From assembly GCA_018400255.1 (NCBI GenBank), contig JAGYMO010000098.1:1-12537 (forward strand): DNA of 12,537 nucleotides. Direction: 5' to 3'. Origin of the DNA: Deltaproteobacteria bacterium. GTDB taxonomy: Bacteria; Desulfobacterota; DSM-4660; Desulfatiglandales; B25-G16. The notes under the pieces were generated by a model. It was not told the DNA's origin and did no database searches. It saw only the letters and a list, made by a program, of their open reading frames with translations. The position numbers and the translations under genes are program-made. Positions 7,574-12,537 of this stretch are shown piece after piece. Position 1 is the stretch's first letter; each line of letters starts with the position of its first letter.

Positions 7574-8170
7574 CTATGTAAGTTTAACCTCTTCCAAATA
7601 GCTACTGATTGCACCGTCGTATTGCCAGGTGGTTTTAAAAACTTTTTTGGCTAAACGAAAGCGTGTTTCCAATGTTGTGTTACCATCCCGCCTGATTTCC
7701 TCTAATATCCCTGTATAGTCCGATGGATCAATAACGACAGTTACAAATTTAAAATTTTTAGCTGACGATCTAAGCATGGCAGGACCACCTATATCAATAT
7801 TCTCTATGGCCTCATCCAAGGTGCAACCCTCTCTCGCAACCGTTTTCTCAAACTGGTAAAGGTTAATTACCACCAGGTCTATGTTTTTTATGCCATGCAT
7901 TTTCATCATAGTAACATCCTGCTCGTTATCTCTCCGGCCTAAAAGCCCCCCATGTACTTTTGGATGAAGGGTCTTAACCCTCCCATCCATCATTTCCGGA
8001 AATCCTGTGTATTCAGATACATCTAAAACACTTATTCCATTATCCCTTAGGGTTTTTGCAGTGCCTCCCGTAGATAGTATTTCTATGCCAAATTCTTCAA
8101 GGGACTTAGCAAAATCCACTATATTACTTTTATCCGTGACACTGATAATTGCCGTAGATATCTTACTCAT
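7574..8170 (-). CDS. purH: IMP cyclohydrolase (PurH N-terminal domain only)
   Basis: 198 aa. It matches only the N-terminal MGS-like IMP cyclohydrolase domain of PurH, whose bifunctional form is about 510-530 aa. This domain closes the ring of FAICAR to IMP, the last step of de novo purine synthesis. Family motifs are STGGTAK (33-39), FPEMMDGRVKTLHPK (57-71) and NIDIGGPAMLRSSAKN (124-139). Residues matching the known IMP cyclohydrolase active site (K66, Y105, D126, K138) are all present. The AICAR transformylase domain is absent: the frame ends cleanly after the domain and only 80 nt follow before the next gene. Single-domain forms with a separate transformylase are known in some bacteria, so I favour a natural stand-alone enzyme over a pseudogene. 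The ATG has an excellent Shine-Dalgarno AGGAGG (complement of 8178-8183), 7 nt upstream. Confidence 0.9.
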   Translation of the reverse strand: MSKISTAIISVTDKSNIVDFAKSLEEFGIEILSTGGTAKTLRDNGISVLDVSEYTGFPEMMDGRVKTLHPKVHGGLLGRRDNEQDVTMMKMHGIKNIDLVVINLYQFEKTVAREGCTLDEAIENIDIGGPAMLRSSAKNFKFVTVVIDPSDYTGILEEIRRDGNTTLETRFRLAKKVFKTTWQYDGAISSYLEEVKLT

Positions 8171-8261
8171 ATTACTTCCTCCTGTGTATGAACAATCTTG
8201 AAATTAGATTTAATTTGTAATTAGTCGTTTAGAGAGCTAAGAAAGAAACAAGTCTGAACTT

Positions 8262-8289
8262 ATAATAGTAAAAAATATATGTCGCTCAA
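8262..8289 (-). promoter_or_regulatory. Candidate sigma-70-type promoter for purH
   Basis: On the minus strand TTGAGC (complement of 8284-8289) and TATTAT (complement of 8262-8267) are separated by 16 nt. They match the -35 and -10 consensus at 4/6 and 5/6 positions. Transcription would start near 8255, leaving a leader of about 85 nt before the purH ATG. I saw no purine riboswitch-like structure in that leader. The same AT tract also reads TATAAT on the plus strand (8261-8266), without a matching -35. Confidence 0.4.
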
Positions 8290-8360
8290 ATGTAAAAATT
8301 TGTTGAAGACCTCAATAGAACCACTATTTTTTATATACATACATCACATTTTTTTATAAA

Positions 8361-8423
8361 AACCTAAATGGAACAGGCTATTTTGTCAAGATAAATAAAG
8401 CGCTGAACCTAAACATAACCTAA
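8361..8423 (+). repeat. Three direct AACCTAA heptamers upstream of the phosphatase gene
   Basis: AACCTAA occurs at 8361-8367, 8406-8412 and 8417-8423. The last two are 11 bp apart, one helical turn, and the first is 45 bp further upstream, close to four turns. All lie in the same orientation between the purH promoter region and the ATG at 8461. They could be binding sites for a regulator of the phosphatase gene or of the divergent pair; the AT-rich setting makes chance possible. Confidence 0.35.
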
Positions 8424-8460
8424 GCTATTAAATGATCGAATTTAAACTGCAGGGCGATTC

Positions 8461-9099
8461 ATGACGAAAATATATTTAGTGAGACATGGGCAAACCGACT
8501 GGAACAAGGAGCTGGTCTTCAGGGGCAGAAAGGATATTCCGCTGAACGAAGTAGGAAACATGGAGGCACAGTCTATCGCCCACGTATTAAAAAAAGAAAA
8601 GATCGATGCAATTTATACCAGCCCACTCAAACGCGCCATTCAGACTGCCCGGCCGACCTCGCAGATTTTAGGAATCAAAATTGAGCCGATAGCGGAGTTT
8701 ATTGACATAAACTATGGAAAATGGGAGGGCTTAACATTCAGCGAGGTACAAAATAGATACAAAAAACAATACACGCTATGGGAAAAAAGCCCAGAGAAGG
8801 TACGATTCCCTGGCGGGGAGACCCTTGAAGAAGCAAGAGATAGATCATTTATTGCCTTTAAAAATATCATAAAAAACAGCCCAAATAAATCACTTCTTAT
8901 TATCCCTCACAGGGTAATAAACAAACTCCTTCTATGTGCAATTCTGGATATTGAGAATTCCAATTTTTGGAGAATAAGGCAGGATACTGCCTGCATAAAT
9001 GTAATAGAATTTAGCCATGAAATGTTTATTCTGGAAAAAATAAATGATACTTGTCACTTAGCAGGAATTGATTACGAGACTGTACAAAAGGATTTTTAA
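8461..9099 (+). CDS. Histidine phosphatase family protein (phosphoglycerate mutase-like)
   Basis: 212 aa, full length for the branch 1 histidine phosphatases. The phosphorylated histidine is in LVRHGQT (R8, H9), with R58 in SPLKRA and the second catalytic histidine H150 in IIPHRV. The usual LREIDFGxWEG stretch, which supplies the acid/base glutamate, reads FIDINYGKWEG (80-90). An aspartate (D82) thus stands where Glu is typical. Candidate activities are a broad-specificity phosphatase, a CobC-like alpha-ribazole phosphatase or a GpmB-like protein; no cobalamin genes are nearby to support CobC, and true glycolytic mutase activity is unlikely from the motifs. The ATG has a modest AGGG ribosome site 6 nt upstream. 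Its stop codon overlaps the ATG of a possible 32-codon ORF (TAATG). Confidence 0.88.
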   Translation: MTKIYLVRHGQTDWNKELVFRGRKDIPLNEVGNMEAQSIAHVLKKEKIDAIYTSPLKRAIQTARPTSQILGIKIEPIAEFIDINYGKWEGLTFSEVQNRYKKQYTLWEKSPEKVRFPGGETLEEARDRSFIAFKNIIKNSPNKSLLIIPHRVINKLLLCAILDIENSNFWRIRQDTACINVIEFSHEMFILEKINDTCHLAGIDYETVQKDF

Positions 9100-9197
9100 T
9101 GCAATCTATTATAAAATCGAAACTGGTTAAAGAAAACTATATACGCCTATATATAGCAATTTCTATCTACCCGTTAATTATTCCACGCAACGCTTGA
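9099..9197 (+). CDS. Possible 32-aa small protein, coupled to the phosphatase gene
   Basis: The ATG shares its A with the phosphatase TAA (TAATG) and has a well-placed ribosome site AAGGA (9088-9092) 6 nt upstream, better than that of the phosphatase itself. The 32-codon frame gives a basic start (about MQSIIKSKLVK) followed by a hydrophobic stretch (roughly residues 15-29, with IRLYIAISIYPLIIP) and ends at TGA 9195-9197. It might be a small membrane-associated peptide, or the 5' remnant of a larger gene that decayed. I recognise no family. The coupling signal is the main support; length and AT richness argue for caution. Confidence 0.3.
   Translation: MQSIIKSKLVKENYIRLYIAISIYPLIIPRNA
9137..9156. 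repeat. AT-rich hairpin after the phosphatase gene
   Basis: CTATATA (9137-9143) and TATATAG (9150-9156) pair perfectly around CGCCTA. The stem is only 7 bp, nearly all A-T, and no T tract follows. It lies in the 239-nt gap between the convergent phosphatase and SNF2 genes, where I see no canonical intrinsic terminator for either. It overlaps the possible small ORF. Confidence 0.25.
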
Positions 9198-9338
9198 AGA
9201 TATCATATATGTGAATCAATCAAGATAAAGATTCCCGGATAGCCGATACAGGATCCTCATAAATTTTTTTGAGCCTATTTCTTTATTTATTTTCCTTTAA
9301 TAAAGGGTAAAAAATTATATGCTTATATAGTGATACAA

Positions 9339-12278
9339 TTAAAAATCCGGGGATGAAGGCGGATTTAATATCTCAATGAGTTCCTCTCTGGAGAAAGCTT
9401 TTAATAAATTTCGGTTGTTTTCCAATACAACGCTGTCCATCAAGTTACGTTTTTTTTCTATTATGGCAGATATCTTTTCCTCTAAAGTCCCCAGGGTTAC
9501 GAGCTTGAAAACCTGGACACCTCGCATCTGACCAATTCTGTGAACCCTATCAGTTGCCTGGTCCTCCTTTGCGGCGTTCCACCACCTGTCATAATGGATT
9601 ACAACAGACGCAGATACAAGGTCTATACCTACCCCACCTGCTTTAAGGCTTCCTAAAAAAATCTTGCAATTGGGGTCATCTTTAAATTGTTCAACGATTT
9701 TTCCCCTATTCCTGCTCGACCCTGTCAAGGTTATGAAACCTATGTTTATGCCCTGCAAAAATTTTTCGATAATTTTTATCATATTGAGGTATTGGCTGTA
9801 TACAACAATTTTTTGATTACTATCTAAGGATTCAAAGATCAGCTCCTTAAACAGGTCCCATTTACCCGACTGAAATTGTTCAAAATGCTCAACACCCTTA
9901 ACCTGCGCAGGGTGATTGCATATTTGCTTAAGATAGTTTAGCAGGGCAAAGATATGCATAAAGGGGACTGGCTGTTTTCTGTCTTTTAGGACATCTATTA
10001 ATCCGTAACCCTTTGATGAAATGGCGTCTCTGTATAACTTTACTTGATCATCACTAAGCTGACAAGTTCTTATGTCTTCTATTTTATCAGGAAGCTCATC
10101 TAAGACTGTCTTTTTTAAACGACGTAAGGTAAAGGGTGATATAAGCTTGGCAAGGGCCTTTTTCTCCTGACCTAATGGCCTCGATTCTATGGGCTGCACA
10201 TAGCGATTCGAAAAATCATCGTTAGTCCCTAAATAACCTGGCACTGTGAGGTCGAAAAGAGACTTAAGCTCCCACAGTGTATTTTCAATGGGTGTGCCTG
10301 TAAGTCCAATTTTTATAGAAGAATTCAATTGTCTTGCCGCATTATAGGCATTAGTCTCTGGATTTTTTAGATACTGGACTTCGTCAAAAACAACAAATGT
10401 GAACGAAACATTCTTTAGCTTTGTAATATCATTTCTGAGAATTCCATAAGAGGTTAAAATAACATCTCCCTCATGGATACTTCTCTCGATACTCCGCTGG
10501 TCCCCGTGAAAAACACTGACATTTAAAGCAGGCACATGATCCCTGATTTTTTCCCTCCAATGACTCAAAACCGTGGTAGGACATACAACCAGAAAGGGGT
10601 CTTTTATGTTTTTGTTTTTCTTCAATGCAACCATAAGGGCCATGATTTGATGGGTCTTTCCGAGGCCCATATCATCACAAAGCAAACCTCCCAGCCCATT
10701 TTCCCACAAGAAGTAAAGCCAATCCAACCCTGTTATCTGATATGGTCGTAAAGATGATTTCATCCCCTTCAAAGATGGTATTTTATGGGCAGGCTTTTTA
10801 TCCAGGATTTTTTTTAATATAGTTGCCTTTTTCTCATCACCAATAACAGTAAAGGAAACAGCACTGGTATATTGGAGCTGGAGCAGTTCCAGAAGAGAAA
10901 TCTTCATGCCCCTTTTTAATGCTCCAGGGGAATTCCTTTCAGTACAGGCATCGACAATTCTGTTAAGGTGGTCAAAAGACCTTGACTGGCAATCAACCCA
11001 TCCTGCTGGTGTAGATAGATAACGCTGCCCCATCTTTCTGGCTTGCAAAATTTTGTCTAAAGAAATCGAGGCATCCCCAAACTCATACTCCATGGAAAGC
11101 CATAGCCAATTCCTATCAATAGCCTCGGGTTTAACTTCAATTTTATCGAACTTCTTAAAAATTTTAAGTCTTTTAACTGAAGGCTCTATAATGTGGCCAC
11201 CATTAAAAAGCTCTTCACCAAATTCCTGAAGAAAACCTGGAATCTGAGATTTCTTAAGGACCATATTTGCCGGTGAAACAAACTTCCTCTTCTTATCACC
11301 AGGTGGCTCCAGTTCGGCTATTAGCTTTAGTTCTTTTATGTATATAAGATTGTCATACTGAAATTTTTCTAGATCCTTTCTCTCAAAAAAAAAGGTCTCC
11401 CCATTTTTTTGTAGGAGCTGAATTATTGGCCTTACCTCCAAATCGAGTTTTGTATTCATAGATACCTTAAAAAGGGATTTTAGGGGTATAGGGTGAATAT
11501 TTATTCCGTGTTGATTGTGCAGGTAGTCTTTAAAGGCTAATATAACGTCTTTTACTTTATTACGAGGCACTATGATTGTGAATATTCTTTCTCCCCTTAA
11601 ACCCTTACATGTTATTGTAAATGCCCCTGAACATTCATCAATTGTTGGATAAAATATGCAGTTGTTAGTTCCAATCTCCCTATAGCCATGATATGCGAGT
11701 CTGAACCAAAATGATTCTTCAAATACCTGTCTGCGGGTTTTAAAACCCATTTTTTTCATAATACTCTCATTTTTTGATTCTGTTAATCTATACAACCTAT
11801 CCAACAATAGATTTCTGTTTGGAACAGAGCTTTCTTGAACTCGGTCTATACGCTCAATGAATCTCATTAAATCAGGCCCTTCATATATATAATGAAGCAT
11901 TTCTTTGCCTTCAGAAGAGAGTACTTTTAAAACTTTCTTACCCCCAAAACTAGTAAAATGTATATGTATTGATTTCAGGGTTTCATTAGATTCATCGGCA
12001 AGAAGCATGGCAAGTTTGTACCATATGCTTGACTTGAAGTCCTCTTCCAAGGTTTTCCCGTGAAGCTGCCTCTGCATTTCTCTGTTAAGCTCTGTAAGTC
12101 TAAGGATATGCCGGCATACCCTCTTCTTTGATGTTGAGCATGTACAAAACCTTTGATCTTCATAGCTATTTTTACCTTTTATAAAAAAGGCTACGCCGGG
12201 CATTTCATCAGAAGCGTCAGGCATCAATGCAAGTCCATTCCTGTGAAACTCTACCATATTTAAATCTTTTACCAACAT
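9339..12278 (-). CDS. SWIM zinc-finger SNF2-family helicase (DEAD/DEAH-like ATPase)
   Basis: 979 aa. A SWIM-type zinc finger near the N-terminus has C45-x-C47-x7-C55-x-H57. A long middle region (about 70-500) resembles the N-terminal part of bacterial SNF2 proteins but has no motif I can name. The two-lobed SNF2 ATPase follows. Its motifs are RPYQ (511-514), Walker A DDMGLGKT (535-542), motif II DEVQ (632-635), LTGTP (659-663), motif V around KAGGVGIDL (879-887) and motif VI DQATDRVHRIGQ (906-917). It should be a DNA-dependent ATPase that translocates on duplex DNA; the SWIM finger probably helps bind DNA or protein. Its biological role is unknown: transcription recycling, repair and defence are all possible. 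No methylase, nuclease or other defence gene is adjacent. No Shine-Dalgarno is visible at the ATG (12278); an in-frame ATG seven codons later is an alternative. Confidence 0.92.
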   Translation of the reverse strand: MLVKDLNMVEFHRNGLALMPDASDEMPGVAFFIKGKNSYEDQRFCTCSTSKKRVCRHILRLTELNREMQRQLHGKTLEEDFKSSIWYKLAMLLADESNETLKSIHIHFTSFGGKKVLKVLSSEGKEMLHYIYEGPDLMRFIERIDRVQESSVPNRNLLLDRLYRLTESKNESIMKKMGFKTRRQVFEESFWFRLAYHGYREIGTNNCIFYPTIDECSGAFTITCKGLRGERIFTIIVPRNKVKDVILAFKDYLHNQHGINIHPIPLKSLFKVSMNTKLDLEVRPIIQLLQKNGETFFFERKDLEKFQYDNLIYIKELKLIAELEPPGDKKRKFVSPANMVLKKSQIPGFLQEFGEELFNGGHIIEPSVKRLKIFKKFDKIEVKPEAIDRNWLWLSMEYEFGDASISLDKILQARKMGQRYLSTPAGWVDCQSRSFDHLNRIVDACTERNSPGALKRGMKISLLELLQLQYTSAVSFTVIGDEKKATILKKILDKKPAHKIPSLKGMKSSLRPYQITGLDWLYFLWENGLGGLLCDDMGLGKTHQIMALMVALKKNKNIKDPFLVVCPTTVLSHWREKIRDHVPALNVSVFHGDQRSIERSIHEGDVILTSYGILRNDITKLKNVSFTFVVFDEVQYLKNPETNAYNAARQLNSSIKIGLTGTPIENTLWELKSLFDLTVPGYLGTNDDFSNRYVQPIESRPLGQEKKALAKLISPFTLRRLKKTVLDELPDKIEDIRTCQLSDDQVKLYRDAISSKGYGLIDVLKDRKQPVPFMHIFALLNYLKQICNHPAQVKGVEHFEQFQSGKWDLFKELIFESLDSNQKIVVYSQYLNMIKIIEKFLQGINIGFITLTGSSRNRGKIVEQFKDDPNCKIFLGSLKAGGVGIDLVSASVVIHYDRWWNAAKEDQATDRVHRIGQMRGVQVFKLVTLGTLEEKISAIIEKKRNLMDSVVLENNRNLLKAFSREELIEILNPPSSPDF

Positions 12279-12537
12279 ATAGTACTGAATATACCCTATT
12301 TAATCCCTGTTAGCTAGTTAAGCAGAATAATATGGAAACTTATAGCCCGCGGAAAAATTCCAAAACAATCAGTGAGTATTTTTTTGAACAATTCAAAGAA
12401 TATCAATTTTTTAACATGTAAAGATGTATAGTTATCCAATGAAATAATTCGTCTAAACATTTAAATATATCAAATAAAGAAAAAAAAGTGAAGAATCAAA
12501 ATTAAAAAACTCGCAAAAATTACCAATAGAAATCAAA
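12279..12537. other. AT-rich non-coding right edge
   Basis: 259 nt upstream of the SNF2 gene contain no credible coding frame on either strand; reading frames close within a few codons. On the minus strand TATAAG (complement of 12339-12344 area) and TATATT nearer the gene could be -10 boxes, but neither has a good -35. A short GC-rich island (GCCCGCGG near 12343-12350) stands out in otherwise A/T sequence. Confidence 0.5.
12383..12397. repeat. 15-bp palindrome upstream of the SNF2 gene
   Basis: TTTGAA (12383-12388) and TTCAAA (12392-12397) form an exact inverted repeat around CAA, about 105 bp upstream of the SNF2 start. Size and symmetry suit a dimeric repressor operator, but the setting is very AT-rich and I see no clear promoter it would overlap. 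Confidence 0.3.

Larger units (their letters stand above)
8171..8460. other. 290-nt divergent intergenic region
   Basis: This AT-rich gap separates purH (leftward) from the histidine phosphatase (rightward). It holds the purH Shine-Dalgarno, a candidate purH promoter and the AACCTAA repeats. I found no convincing -35/-10 pair for the rightward gene: TTGTCA at about 8383-8388 has no matching -10. A 26-codon ATG frame at 8279 lacks a ribosome site and is not called. Confidence 0.6.

Noticed and set aside
8007..8201. Plus-strand frame over the purH start
   Set aside because: Antisense to the conserved PurH N-terminus.
8279..8359. 26-codon ATG frame in the purH-phosphatase gap
   Set aside because: No ribosome site, not coupled to another gene, and composition matches the AT-rich intergenic DNA.
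10536..12163. Frames 10536-10751 (+) and 11975-12163 (-) inside the SNF2 gene
   Set aside because: Out-of-frame shadows of a continuous 979-codon gene with intact motifs.
1..12537. CRISPR array, insertion sequence, integrase or attachment site next to the tRNA genes
   Set aside because: No regularly spaced repeats, transposase or integrase motifs were seen, and no second copy of a tRNA 3' end was found in the window.

Overview
The window is AT-rich (well under half G+C by eye) and looks like chromosomal housekeeping DNA from a Gram-negative bacterium with a diderm-type lifestyle. It carries a membrane-anchored LytM-like peptidase, SecA with a C-terminal zinc motif, the cyclic-pathway arginine enzyme ArgJ, a UDP-glucuronate-type sugar epimerase, a sigma-54 activator and a purine enzyme. 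The peptidase-secA-argJ order resembles what is seen in deltaproteobacterial (Desulfobacterota-like) genomes. However, SecA carries long insertions in its preprotein-binding region that recall Bacteroidota/Chlorobi/Acidobacteria-type SecA, so the phylum is not settled from sequence alone. I see no insertion sequence, integrase, phage gene, CRISPR array or rRNA.

Layout. At the left edge two tRNA genes, Gly(GCC) and Cys(GCA), sit 4 nt apart. Thirty-five nt after tRNA-Cys begins an M23 peptidase. SecA follows after a 139-nt gap and overlaps argJ by an ATGA start/stop junction. A sugar-nucleotide epimerase with its own likely promoter ends this rightward block. Next comes a leftward pair: purH, reduced to the IMP cyclohydrolase domain, and downstream of it a sigma-54 activator that has only the AAA+ and Fis-type HTH parts. 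A 290-nt divergent intergenic region separates purH from a rightward histidine-phosphatase gene, which is followed by a possible 32-codon coupled small ORF. Finally a leftward 979-aa SWIM/SNF2 helicase converges on it, with 259 nt of very AT-rich non-coding DNA upstream to the right edge.

How the genes work together. They do not form one evident pathway. SecA (export motor) and the peptidase (wall remodelling) are envelope functions; ArgJ and PurH are biosynthetic; the epimerase probably feeds surface polysaccharide. The sigma-54 activator and SNF2 protein are orphan regulators or remodellers with no visible target here. I do not see a convincing new multi-gene system. The points most worth a second look are the single-domain PurH with an intact active site, the sensorless TTG-started activator beside it, the G-free leader between tRNA-Cys and the peptidase gene, the SecA insertions, the possible small coupled ORF, and spaced heptamer repeats upstream of the phosphatase.
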